Positions 25,260 through 35,000 of a stretch of DNA of 64,000 bases are shown piece after piece; within the stretch, counting starts at the first letter, position 1, and each line of letters begins with the position of its first letter. The notes beneath the pieces are model-generated. The model saw only the letters and a list, made by a program, of their open reading frames with translations, ran no database searches and was not told the DNA's origin. Position numbers and translations under genes: made by a program. The DNA is from CALZFJ01 sp964459845 (GTDB taxonomy: Bacteria; Bacteroidota; Bacteroidia; Bacteroidales; Muribaculaceae): assembly GCA_964459845.1 (NCBI GenBank), contig CAYWOC010000005.1:73766-137765 (forward strand). The letters are read 5' to 3'.

Positions 25260-26477
25260 TTAATCCACTTTGTGCAAATCATGCCCCATACGCACCTTTT
25301 TTGTGTGCATATAGTAGCGGTTATAGTTGTTGGGATCCACTTCAAGCGGCATATTTTCTACGACTTCAAGTCCATAGCTTTCAAGGCCCACACGCTTTAC
25401 AGGGTTGTTTGTCATAAGACGCATCTTCCTTACGCCGAGTTGGCGAAGTATGTTTGCTCCTACGCCATAGTCGCGCTCGTCGGGCTTGAAGCCGAGATGC
25501 ACATTTGCATCAACTGTGTCGTATCCCTCCTCTTGGAGCTTGTAGGCGCGTATCTTGTTCATAAGTCCTATTCCACGTCCCTCCTGATTCATATACACGA
25601 TAACGCCTTTGCCGGCTTTTTCCACCTCTTTCATTGCAAGATGCAGTTGTTCGCCACATTCGCAACGCAGCGAGCCGAAAATGTCGCCAGTGGCGCACGA
25701 AGAGTGTACTCTCACCAGCACAGCCTCGTCCTCATTCCATTTGCCCTTGATGAGAGCCACATGTTCAAGCCCGGTTGTGAGTTCGCGGAAAGGGATTAGA
25801 CGGAAATGACCGTAAGCTGTGGGCATATCCACTTCTTCGCCCACTTCCACCACATTTTCTGTGCGCAGACGGTATGCAATAAGATCCTTGATTGAGATTA
25901 TCGGAAGGTTGAACTTGGCTGCCACTTTCATAAGCTGAGGCAGACGTGCCATTGTGCCGTCTTCATTGATAATCTCGATGAGTGCTGCGGCAGGATAAAG
26001 CCCTGCGAGGCGGGTGAGATCCACTGCGGCTTCAGTGTGTCCGGCACGTACCAGCACGCCACGGTCTTGAGCGCGGAGGGGGTTCACATGTCCCGGGCGA
26101 CCGAGGTCAGAAGGCTTGAGGTTCGGGTCGGCAAGAGCCTTGATTGTCATTGCGCGGTCGTGCATCGACACGCCTGTCGTGCAACCTTCAAGAAGATCTA
26201 CGGTCACAGTGAATGGCGTTCCGAGCATCGAAGTGTTTTCTTCTACTTGCATATTCAGATCAAGCTCGTGGCAGCGTTGAGCTGTTATGGGCGCACACAG
26301 CACGCCACGGCCCTCACGAAGCATGAAGTTCACTTTCTCCTCGGTGATTTTTTCGGCAGCAATGATGAAGTCGCCCTCATTCTCGCGATCTTCGTCATCG
26401 ACCACTATCACAAAACCGCCGTTACGGAATTGAGCCACAGCCTCTTCGATTGTATTAAGTTTTATTTCTTCGTTCAT
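25260..26477 (-). CDS. ribBA: bifunctional DHBP synthase / GTP cyclohydrolase II
   Basis: 405 residues from ATG 26477 (MNEEIKLNTIEEAVAQF). The RibB half (about 1-200) makes 3,4-dihydroxy-2-butanone 4-phosphate from ribulose 5-phosphate, with VDDEDRENEGDF, GCTTGVSMHDRA and RPGHVNPLRAQDRGV. The RibA half opens GTP, with the zinc cysteines of HSSCATGDIFGSLRCEC and NQEGRGIGLMNK. Both active sites look complete. These are the two entry steps of riboflavin synthesis. It follows the LptF/G gene by 25 bp on the same strand. No FMN riboswitch is seen upstream. Confidence 0.96.
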   Translation of the reverse strand: MNEEIKLNTIEEAVAQFRNGGFVIVVDDEDRENEGDFIIAAEKITEEKVNFMLREGRGVLCAPITAQRCHELDLNMQVEENTSMLGTPFTVTVDLLEGCTTGVSMHDRAMTIKALADPNLKPSDLGRPGHVNPLRAQDRGVLVRAGHTEAAVDLTRLAGLYPAAALIEIINEDGTMARLPQLMKVAAKFNLPIISIKDLIAYRLRTENVVEVGEEVDMPTAYGHFRLIPFRELTTGLEHVALIKGKWNEDEAVLVRVHSSCATGDIFGSLRCECGEQLHLAMKEVEKAGKGVIVYMNQEGRGIGLMNKIRAYKLQEEGYDTVDANVHLGFKPDERDYGVGANILRQLGVRKMRLMTNNPVKRVGLESYGLEVVENMPLEVDPNNYNRYYMHTKKVRMGHDLHKVD

Positions 26478-26502
26478 AGATTGTGTTTTTTTTATTGTTT
26501 TA

Positions 26503-28446
26503 TTATTGATTGGTAGTCTCGTTTGTCGTTGCAGTCTCCTTGTTGAATATTTCAAGCAGCTCGTCGTTCACCTTGCGTATTTGCCGCAGGTCGAGCTTCA
26601 ATCTTCGTTGGCATTTTGTGCCTATGAAGTAGCCCAAAAGTCCGAGAGGGAAGACTATGGCTATTGCCAAGCCTACTTTCGGATAATTCGTGGGGTGATA
26701 CATTAGCAGTTGCCTGATGTATGGGTAATCCATGATTTTGTTTATGACAAGCTGGTCAGCAGAATTGCTCAGGTATTCAACAATGTTTTCAAGCTCGGCA
26801 CTGATCTTGCGCAGAGCGGCTTTGTCGTAGCCATACATCCAATATTTCAAGTATCGCTGGCGAGTGCGGTAGGTGCTGAGGAATGAATTCACATCGTTGT
26901 CGAACGATGAAATCATTTCTGTGGCATCTTGTGGAATCACATCGTTCATAATCACCTCTTTCATCTCTATGTGTCGCACCTGATGCGCACCGGTGAGCTT
27001 GCGGAAGAAATTGCGGTAAGCGTCGGGGTTGAACACAGCCGAGTCGTTGGCAGCCTTATATGTCAAGAAGATGCCTAAAGGCAGCAGCACCTCAGAGCTT
27101 AACCATATGCCTTCCCACACTACCCAGTGTCCGTCGCGAGCCAGCTTATACCCCATATTGTCAATGATGTAATACAGTATGAAGAGCAGCACCGACACTA
27201 CTATAGGTGTGCCGAGACCTCCCTTACGGATGATGGCACCGAGCGGTGCGCCTATAAAAAAGAATATAAGGCAGGCGAATGATAGCGTGAACTTCTTCTG
27301 CATCTCGATTTGGTGGCGGCGCACCACTGCGCTCACTTCATCCACAGTGTAGGCACGGAACTCCATGTTCTGCTTTACGCGTGTGGCTTGCCCTTTCGCC
27401 ACTTCCAGATAGTTGATTTTCTGCATTTGCGTGGAAGCTGTGAATATGGAGTCCATATTAAGCGAATGAGGCATATTAACGACTTTGATGCCTTCTTCCA
27501 CCTGCTTACCGTCTTTATACACATATCGGCGTTGAGGCAGTCCGCACAGCATCTCGCCCTTCATACTGTAGGCAAATTCGTTGCCGAGGGAGTCGATGCG
27601 CACGCTCACCGAGTCGATGGTGTGCGACAGCTCCTTGAGATTCTTGCCTATATACTGGTTGCGCATGGTCTCGTCGTCCATACGCGTGAATGTGGCATCA
27701 AATGGAATGAGAATCTCCTTGTCGTGGAATGTCTCGCGGCGATATAGCATACCGCCATCATTGTGTCCCGCGCGGTCGTCTTTCAAATCCTCAAACGATT
27801 CTCCTTGGAAAAGCTGCAAGAACAGGTGTTTCTTGTCGTCGGTGAAGCTAAGTTTCCCCGAGTCGGCAAGAATCACATTGGCATATCCGTATCCGCTCGA
27901 CACATCATAAATCATCATGTCATACAGCATTCCAGTGTTGCGGTTTTTCTGCTTGACATATAAGTTATAGCCTTGAATCTGATTATAGAAAGAGCCTTCT
28001 GGAATATCAAGCTCGGGTGACTTCTGCCTCATAGAAAAGAGCAGACTCCACATCTTCACCTGCGATTGCGGCAGCACATCGTTCTGGAAGAAGAACGCAC
28101 CCACCGACACAAACGACAGAAATACTATTAAAGGGCTCATGATGCGAATCAGCGACACGCCCGACGACTTCATGGCTGTAAGCTCGAAATGCTCACCGAG
28201 ATTACCGAAAGCCATAAGCGACGCAAGCAGGATGGAGAGCGGCAAGGCCATAGGCACCATCGACAGTGCCGCATAGAAGAACAGCTCCGCTATCACCGAT
28301 ATGTCGAGACCCTTTCCCACAAGGTCGTCGATATATCGCCACAGGAATTGCATAAGCACGATAAAAAGACAGATGAAGAATGTCATCAAAAAAAGCGGCA
28401 GAAACGTCTGCAATACAAATAAATATAGTCTTTTTACCTTTATCAC
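26503..28446 (-). CDS. LptF/LptG-family permease
   Basis: 647 residues, larger than the typical LptF or LptG (about 360) because of the long periplasmic and C-terminal parts seen in Bacteroidota. Translation appears to begin at GTG 28446, giving VIKVKRLYLFVLQTFLPLFL; an in-frame TAA lies close upstream. N-terminal membrane segments (FLMTFFICLFIVLMQFLWRY, MVPMALPLSILLASLMAFG, IVFLSFVSVGAFFF) are followed by a beta-jellyroll-like periplasmic domain and three more segments. LptF/G form the inner membrane part of the machine that moves lipopolysaccharide to the outer membrane. First gene of a transcript with ribBA. Confidence 0.9.
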   Translation of the reverse strand: MIKVKRLYLFVLQTFLPLFLMTFFICLFIVLMQFLWRYIDDLVGKGLDISVIAELFFYAALSMVPMALPLSILLASLMAFGNLGEHFELTAMKSSGVSLIRIMSPLIVFLSFVSVGAFFFQNDVLPQSQVKMWSLLFSMRQKSPELDIPEGSFYNQIQGYNLYVKQKNRNTGMLYDMMIYDVSSGYGYANVILADSGKLSFTDDKKHLFLQLFQGESFEDLKDDRAGHNDGGMLYRRETFHDKEILIPFDATFTRMDDETMRNQYIGKNLKELSHTIDSVSVRIDSLGNEFAYSMKGEMLCGLPQRRYVYKDGKQVEEGIKVVNMPHSLNMDSIFTASTQMQKINYLEVAKGQATRVKQNMEFRAYTVDEVSAVVRRHQIEMQKKFTLSFACLIFFFIGAPLGAIIRKGGLGTPIVVSVLLFILYYIIDNMGYKLARDGHWVVWEGIWLSSEVLLPLGIFLTYKAANDSAVFNPDAYRNFFRKLTGAHQVRHIEMKEVIMNDVIPQDATEMISSFDNDVNSFLSTYRTRQRYLKYWMYGYDKAALRKISAELENIVEYLSNSADQLVINKIMDYPYIRQLLMYHPTNYPKVGLAIAIVFPLGLLGYFIGTKCQRRLKLDLRQIRKVNDELLEIFNKETATTNETTNQ

Positions 28447-28472
28447 CTTAGTTAAAAATTAATTTTCTGCTG

Positions 28473-28505
28473 CAAAGATAGTGCAAATCGGGCAAAAGCA
28501 TCAAA
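28473..28505 (-). promoter_or_regulatory. promoter of the LptF/G-ribBA transcript
   Basis: On the minus strand TTTG, 21 bp, TATCTTTG (28480-28473). It contains the same 18-bp module TGCAAAGATAGTGCAAAT that is found twice upstream of the LysM gene. Leader about 22 nt. Confidence 0.7.
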
Positions 28506-28671
28506 TTTTCGTGATTATTTTGCCGGTGCAAAATTCAAAGAGTGTGGAGAGTGCGCATCTTTCTTGCACAAGTGCGTAGCGAAAAAAACTTGTGAGGTCG
28601 CATAAAAATATGCTTAAAATGATTGGGGGGACAGAAAGTTTTTGTAATTTTGGGACAGAAGAGGAAAATTG

Positions 28672-28743
28672 TACACCCATGGGGAGTCGAACCCCAATCG
28701 TTGGAACCGGAATCCAATATTCTATCCATTGAACTATGGGTGC
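28672..28743 (-). tRNA. tRNA-Arg (anticodon CCG)
   Basis: 72 nt. Acceptor GCACCCA/TGGGTGT (first pair G-U), D arm GTTC...GAAT, anticodon stem TTGGA/TCCAA with loop TTCCGGT (anticodon CCG), T arm TGGGG/CCCCA with TTCGACT, discriminator A. The CCA end is not encoded (CAA follows). It reads codon CGG. Confidence 0.93.
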
Positions 28744-28814
28744 ATGGTCATGTTTCTTTTTCGTGGACAAAGGTAGTGATATATTTGTTGCTACGCAAGA
28801 TTTTTTTGAATATT

Positions 28815-29477
28815 ATGAATGTCAGGATAGATGAAAGTTGGAAGCAAGAGCTTGCAGCGGAGTGGAATAAGGACTATTTTAAGCAGCTTACGGATTTTGT
28901 GAGGCGCGAATATGCCGCAACTACAATTTTCCCTCCGGGAAATGAGATTTTTGCGGCTTTTGATGCAACACCGTTTGATAAGGTGAAAGTGGTGATACTC
29001 GGTCAAGATCCATATCATGATGTCAATCAAGCTAATGGATTGTGCTTTTCGGTGCATGATGGTGTGCCTTTCCCTCCGTCGCTGATGAATATATTCAAGG
29101 AAATTCACGACGACCTCGGCAAGCCCATTCCAGCCAGTGGCGACCTGTCGCGCTGGGCAAGACAAGGTGTGCTGCTGCTCAATTCCACACTCACGGTGCG
29201 TGCGCACTGTGCGGGGTCGCATCAAAATCACGGGTGGGAACAGTTCACCGATGAGGTGATAATGCGGCTTGCGCAAGACCGCGAGCATCTTGTGTTCATA
29301 TTATGGGGTGCATATGCCATAAAGAAGGGTGCGTTTATCGACCGTACACGCCATCTTGTGCTGACATCTCCGCATCCGTCTCCGCTGTCGGCTTATCGAG
29401 GTTTTTTCGGCAACAAGCATTTTTCGCGTGCCAATGCCTATCTTGTGGCTAATGGCGAAACGCCTATCGACTGGTGA
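28815..29477 (+). CDS. ung: uracil-DNA glycosylase
   Basis: 220 residues from ATG 28815 (MNVRIDESWKQEL); the frame runs through the tRNA gene upstream, so earlier starts are not credible. It removes uracil from DNA at the start of base excision repair. Family 1 motifs are complete: the water-activating GQDPYHDVNQANG, FPPSLMNIFKE, LLLNSTLTV, and the leucine/histidine loop HPSPLSAYRGFFG. It ends 46 bp before the T9SS plug protein gene. Confidence 0.96.
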   Translation: MNVRIDESWKQELAAEWNKDYFKQLTDFVRREYAATTIFPPGNEIFAAFDATPFDKVKVVILGQDPYHDVNQANGLCFSVHDGVPFPPSLMNIFKEIHDDLGKPIPASGDLSRWARQGVLLLNSTLTVRAHCAGSHQNHGWEQFTDEVIMRLAQDREHLVFILWGAYAIKKGAFIDRTRHLVLTSPHPSPLSAYRGFFGNKHFSRANAYLVANGETPIDW

Positions 29478-29523
29478 AATTCGTGTGGCACATATGTCAA
29501 GATTGAAGAAATATATGAACAGA

Positions 29524-30813
29524 ATGAAATCAAATAATATGCTGCAACTGCGATACCTTGTGGCAGCAATAGTCGCCATTTTCGTTGTGATGCGAATGGA
29601 TGCCGTCGAGCGCATCGACACACGCACGCAGACGTTTGACCCGAGTTTCCGCTCTTTGCAAGTGAAGCTTGTGGGCAATGATTATTTCCCGGCAATCATA
29701 ACTTGCGGAAACGATGACCACATAAAGGTGTCGTTCGACGAATTGAAGGAAGACGTGTCGTATCTGCGTTACAGCCTCGTGCATTGCAATGCCGACTGGC
29801 AGCCGTCGAGCCTTGTGGAGAATGAGTATGTGGACGGCTTCAATTATGCTAACATCGAGGATTATGAATTTTCGAGCGGAACATTTTCCCACTTTGTGCA
29901 TTACAGTTTTACCCTGCCAAATGAAGATATGAAGATTCTGCTTTCGGGCAACTATCTCGTGAAAGTGTATCGCGAGGATGCTCCGGATGAAGTGCTGCTG
30001 CAAGCTCGGTTTGCCGTGTGCGACAATGTGGTGTCGGTGCTGCCCAAAGTGACATCACGAACCGATGTGGACTATAACTCGCAACATCAGCAACTGTCGT
30101 TTGACATCAGTGCGAAGAATTATAAGATAAGAGATGTGTATAACGACCTGAAAATATATGTGTCGCAAAATTCGCGGCTCGACAATGAGGTGCGTGTGAG
30201 CCGGCCGATGATGGCGACAGCCAATGGGGCTTCTTATGACCACTTGCGGGAACTTATATTTCCGGCTGGCAACGAGTTCCGCAGAATGGAAACTGTGGCT
30301 ACCAATTATCTGACGATGGGGGTAGAGAGTGTGGAGTATCATCATCCGTTTTATCACGCCACTCTGCGGCTCGATGAGCCTCGTGCCGATGAGGCATATC
30401 TCTATGACCAGACGCAGATGGGGCGTTTCACGATACGGAATGCCGATACCGACAATTCAGCCACTGGAGCCGACTACTTCATCACTCACTTCAGGTTGAA
30501 CACAGGCGGCCCAGTGACTGGCGGGAAGATTTATCTCGACGGAGAATTTACGCATCATCTATTCTATTCGTCATCGCTGATGAAATATGACGCTTCCACC
30601 GGATATTACACTGCCGACTTGCTGCTGAAGCAGGGCGCATATAATTATCAGTATCTGTTTGTCCCCGATGGCAGCACTGTGGCGCAGACGGCACGTATCG
30701 AGGGAGACAAGTCTCAGACGGTGAACGAATATCTTGTGCGGGTGTATGACCGCAAGCCGAGTGAACGCTATGACCGTTTTGTGGGGTATGGCATAGTCTT
30801 TTCTGGCAGATGA
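29524..30813 (+). CDS. type IX secretion system plug protein (DUF5103)
   Basis: 429 residues from ATG 29524, which gives a signal peptide (MKSNNMLQLRYLVAAIVAIF); ATGs at 29494 and 29515 are alternatives. The body matches DUF5103: SFRSLQVKLVGNDYFPAI, LRYSLVHCNADWQPSSL, EYVDGFNYANIEDYEFS, HYSFTLPNEDM and near the end YNYQYLFVPDG. In the solved SprA translocon a protein of this family plugs the inner side of the channel when no cargo passes. This fits the T9SS sorting domains at the start of the window. Convergent with the antiporter, 19-bp gap. Confidence 0.9.
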   Translation: MKSNNMLQLRYLVAAIVAIFVVMRMDAVERIDTRTQTFDPSFRSLQVKLVGNDYFPAIITCGNDDHIKVSFDELKEDVSYLRYSLVHCNADWQPSSLVENEYVDGFNYANIEDYEFSSGTFSHFVHYSFTLPNEDMKILLSGNYLVKVYREDAPDEVLLQARFAVCDNVVSVLPKVTSRTDVDYNSQHQQLSFDISAKNYKIRDVYNDLKIYVSQNSRLDNEVRVSRPMMATANGASYDHLRELIFPAGNEFRRMETVATNYLTMGVESVEYHHPFYHATLRLDEPRADEAYLYDQTQMGRFTIRNADTDNSATGADYFITHFRLNTGGPVTGGKIYLDGEFTHHLFYSSSLMKYDASTGYYTADLLLKQGAYNYQYLFVPDGSTVAQTARIEGDKSQTVNEYLVRVYDRKPSERYDRFVGYGIVFSGR

Positions 30814-30832
30814 TGGCAGCAGATGCCGTCTT

Positions 30833-31807
30833 TTATGCCAGTAGCAGATATGCCAAATAGGCGATATACAGAGCCACGAGCAATGCTCCCTCGGCACGAT
30901 CGATGATGCGCTTTCGTAGCGTAAACGCAAACACAAATGTCAATATCGAGCCAAGAATCAACACTCCGAAGTCCAAAAGATTTATGCCTTGTAGCACGAT
31001 TGGACGGAACACTGCCGAAACGCCAAGAATAAACAGCACATTGAATACATTTGAACCAAGCACATTGCCGAGGGCAAGCTGCGGATTGCCTTTGCGTGCA
31101 GCGATTATGCAAGTTGTTAGCTCGGGCAGCGAGGTGCCTATGGCGACGATTGTGAGCGAAATCACTTTCTCGCTCAATCCCAGATTGGTGGCGATTGCGA
31201 CAGCCGAGTCGAGAAACATGTTCCCGCCATAAAGCAGCACGGCAAGCGAAGCCAAAGCCGACGGTATCAGTAGCCATAGTGGTTTGCCTGTGAAGAACGT
31301 CGGCGATTGCTGTTCATCTCCGCTATAGGTATTGCCGCCTCCTTGTTTTGAGGCAAGTATTGTGTAGCCCATATAAGCGGCAAACAGGAACAGGAGGAAA
31401 ATGCCGTCGATGCGTCCTATCTCGTTGTCGTCGATGTGCGGGAAGATATTGTCGAGGCACAGTAGCATAACTATAACCGACGTGAAAATGGCAAATGGAA
31501 TATCGCGCCGCAGATTAGGCCTTGTTACGGCGAAAGGCAGGATTATGGCGGTCGTCCCGAGTATGAGCAGCGTGTTGCAGATGTTTGAGCCAAGCACATT
31601 GCCAAGTGCAAGGTCGCCCTTGCCGGCAATTGCCGACGATAGCGAGACAAACAGTTCGGGCGATGAAGTCCCCATACCTACAATCGTAATGCCGATGATG
31701 AAATTTGAAACTTTGGCTTTCTGGGCTATGGCAACTGATGAGTCCACCAGCTTGTCGGCTCCGAGCAGAAGAAGGCATAAGCCTGCAATCAAAATGATAT
31801 AAGTCAT
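30833..31807 (-). CDS. calcium/sodium antiporter (YrbG/CaCA family)
   Basis: 324 residues from ATG 31807 (MTYIILIAGLCLLLLGADKL). About ten membrane segments in two inverted halves, each with an alpha repeat that binds the ions: GMGTSSPELFVSLSSA with GNVLGSNICN, and AIGTSLPELTTCIIAA with GNVLGSNVFN. Exports Ca2+ in exchange for Na+ or H+ through the inner membrane. The central loop is polar (QGGGNTYSGDEQQ) as usual. A TACTTTTG box lies upstream at 31889-31896. Confidence 0.93.
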   Translation of the reverse strand: MTYIILIAGLCLLLLGADKLVDSSVAIAQKAKVSNFIIGITIVGMGTSSPELFVSLSSAIAGKGDLALGNVLGSNICNTLLILGTTAIILPFAVTRPNLRRDIPFAIFTSVIVMLLCLDNIFPHIDDNEIGRIDGIFLLFLFAAYMGYTILASKQGGGNTYSGDEQQSPTFFTGKPLWLLIPSALASLAVLLYGGNMFLDSAVAIATNLGLSEKVISLTIVAIGTSLPELTTCIIAARKGNPQLALGNVLGSNVFNVLFILGVSAVFRPIVLQGINLLDFGVLILGSILTFVFAFTLRKRIIDRAEGALLVALYIAYLAYLLLA

Positions 31808-31888
31808 ATTTTTAATGTATTTTCTGAATAAGTGTTTTCTGCGGTCGCAAATCTTGATTGACGATTTGCAAATGTCGCAATACGACTG

Positions 31889-31896
31889 CAAAAGTA
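31889..31896 (-). promoter_or_regulatory. candidate -7 box TACTTTTG of the antiporter gene
   Basis: Exact TAnnTTTG on the minus strand, about 82 nt upstream of ATG 31807; no clear -33. Confidence 0.35.
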
Positions 31897-31973
31897 AGTA
31901 TAAAATCAGATATTGAAATGAAATGCTCCATATTTTTTAGGGGCAATGTATAGATATATTGGACTATTGTTAG

Positions 31974-31981
31974 TAAATTTG
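31974..31981 (+). promoter_or_regulatory. candidate -7 box TAAATTTG of dnaE
   Basis: Exact TAnnTTTG, 30 nt ahead of the dnaE ATG at 32012; -33 is weak. Confidence 0.4.
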
Positions 31982-32011
31982 TAGATATAAACTAATAGCT
32001 ACAGACACTAT

Positions 32012-35000
32012 ATGCAACCATTTGTACATTTACATGTCCACTCTCAATATTCGGTTCTCGATGGACAGGCTTCGGTTAAGAAGCTTGTAGATAAGGCCAT
32101 TGCCAACGGAATGAAAGGCATCGCCTTGACCGACCACGGCAATATGTTCGGAATAAAGGAGCTTCATGACTATTGCAACAAAAAAAATGGCGACGTGAAC
32201 GGAGCCATAAAGCAACTGAAGAAAGAGATAAAGGAGATTGAGGCTTCAGAAACTCCCGACAGCAGCAGGATTGACGAGATAAAGGCGGAAATCAAGGAGC
32301 AGGAGGGGAGGCTGTTTAAGCCGATTTTCGGTTGCGAGATGTATGTGGCTGAAAAGTCGCTATATGAGCATACGTCGAAACATGATATAGGTAGGCACCT
32401 AATTGTGCTTGCGAAGAACTCTGTCGGCTACCACAATCTGATTAAGCTGGTGTCGAAAGCTTGGACCGACGGCTTCTACTCCCATCCGCGAACCGACAAG
32501 GAGAGCCTTAAAGAACATCACGAAGGGCTGATGGTGTGCTCGGCGTGCCTTGGTGGCGAAGTGCCGAAGCTGATTACTGCCGGGCAGATTGACGAGGCGC
32601 GGAAGACGGTGCTGTGGTTTAAGGAGGTGTTTGGCGACGATTATTACCTCGAACTTCAACGGCACAAGGCGACAGTGCCAAACGCCAATCATGAGGCATA
32701 TCCTATGCAGCAAGTGGTGAATGCCGAGCTGCTGAAGATGTCGAAGGAATTCGGCATAAAGGTTGTCTGCACGAATGATGTGCATTTCGTGGACGAGGAC
32801 GATGCTGAGGCTCACGACAGGCTAATATGCCTATCCACCGGCAAGAAGCTGAATGAGAAGCGTATGCTCTATTCAAAACAGGAGTGGATGAAGACGCAGG
32901 AGGAGATGAATGAGGTGTTTGCAGATGTGCCTGAAGCTTTGTCCAACACGCTTGAGCTGCTCGACAAGACCGAGTTCTATTCAATCGACCATGGGCCAAT
33001 CCTTCCAAACTTTCCGTTGCCCGACGGATTTACCGACAACAACGACTATTTGCGCTATCTTGTGTATGAGGGCGCGAAAAAGCGTTGGCCAAATCTCGAC
33101 GAAGAGCATAAGGAGCGAATAGACTTTGAACTCGACACGATTAAGAATATGGGTTTCCCGGGCTATTTCCTCATTGTGCAGGATTTTATCGCTGCTGCAC
33201 GCCGCATAGGCGTGTCGGTGGGGCCGGGACGTGGCTCGGCGGCCGGCTCGGCGGTGGCATATTGCTTGGGCATCACGCAGATTGACCCCATCAAATATGA
33301 CTTGCTGTTTGAGCGTTTCTTGAATCCCGACCGTATATCACTCCCCGATATAGATATTGACTTTGATGACGATGGGCGTGCGCGTGTGCTTAATTATGTG
33401 ACCGAAAAATATGGCGCAGAGAAGGTGGCGCACATCATCACTTATGGCTCAATGGCTGCAAAAATGGCGATCAAGGATGTGGCGCGTGTCGAAGACCTCC
33501 CCATCCCTGAAAGCGACCGCCTCTCGAAGTTCATTCCCAGCAAGCCGAATGACATGCCTTCCGACGAGAATGGCAAGAAATATAAGGTGACTATCAAGAA
33601 TTGCTTGAAATGCTTCCCTGAGTTTAGCGCCGAGCTTCACAGCCCTAATCCGAAAGTTGTGGAGACCATAAAGTATGCCGAGAAGTTGGAGGGCAATGTG
33701 CGAAGCACGGGTGTGCATGCCTGCGGTGTCATCATCGGACGCGACGATATTACGGATTGGGTGCCGGTCAGCACAGCGGTCGATAAAGACAACCATAAGA
33801 TGCTCGTCACCCAATACGAAGGCTGCGTGATAGAGTCAACGGGTCTTATCAAGATGGACTTCCTCGGGCTGAAAACTTTGTCGATAATAAAAGACGCACT
33901 GTTCAACATTAAGCAGACGCACGGCTTTGACCTTGATATTGACCATATCGACATAGAGGACAAGAAGACGTATCAGCTATATTGCGAAGGTCGTACCACA
34001 GGAACGTTCCAGTTTGAGTCGGCAGGTATGCAGAAGTATCTGATAGAGTTGCAGCCAAGCACCTTCGAAGACTTGATAGCCATGAATGCACTGTACCGAC
34101 CGGGACCAATGGACTATATCCCCGATTTCATTAAGCGCAAGCATGGCGAGTTGCCAATAGAATATGATATACCGGTGATGGAGAAGTATCTGAAAGACAC
34201 TTATGGCATTACGGTGTATCAGGAGCAGGTGATGCTCTTGTCGCGTCTGCTGGCAGGATTCACTCGTGGCGAGTCTGACGGTCTGCGCAAGGCGATGGGT
34301 AAGAAACTTATCGACAAGTTGGCTTCGCTAAAACCTAAGTTTATCAATGGCGGAAAAGAGCGCGGACACGACCCCGAAGTGCTGGAAAAAATATGGAAAG
34401 ACTGGGAGAAATTCGCATCTTATGCGTTCAATAAGAGCCACGCCACATGCTATAGCTGGGTGGCTTTCCAGACTGCATATTTGAAGGCTAATTACCCGTC
34501 GGAATATATGGCTGCCGTGCTTAGCCGTTCGGGCGATCAAGATAAGATGACAAAGTTCATGGACGAATGTAAAGCCATGAAGATTGCTGTGAAGGGACCG
34601 GATGTGAACGAGAGTTTCCAGTCGTTCAGCGCCAACAAGTCGGGCGATATACGCTTTGGAATGTCGGGAATAAAAGGCATCGGCATAAACGTTGTGAATG
34701 CCATTATAGAGGAGCGTAATGCCAATGGACCATTTGAGTCGATTTTCGATTTCGTTGAGCGTGTGAACCTGTCGGCGTGCAACCGTCGGGCATTGGAGAG
34801 CCTTGCTTTGGCTGGGGCATTCGACTGCTTCACCGAAGTGAAGCGCGAAGACTTCTTTGAAAAGAATGCGAAAGGGGAGTCGTTTGCCGAGATACTTGTG
34901 CGCTACGGTCAGAAGTTTCAGGGCGACAAACTGTCGCAGGTGGCATCACTTTTTGGGGGGACTGATGAGGTGGTGACTGTGCGCCCGGAAGTGATGCACA

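Noticed and set aside
25260..26600. FMN riboswitch before ribBA
   Set aside because: The gap to the upstream LptF/G gene is only 25 bp and none of the conserved riboswitch parts is seen.
28501..28770. Small proteins overlapping tRNA-Arg
   Set aside because: They run through the complete tRNA gene on the same strand.
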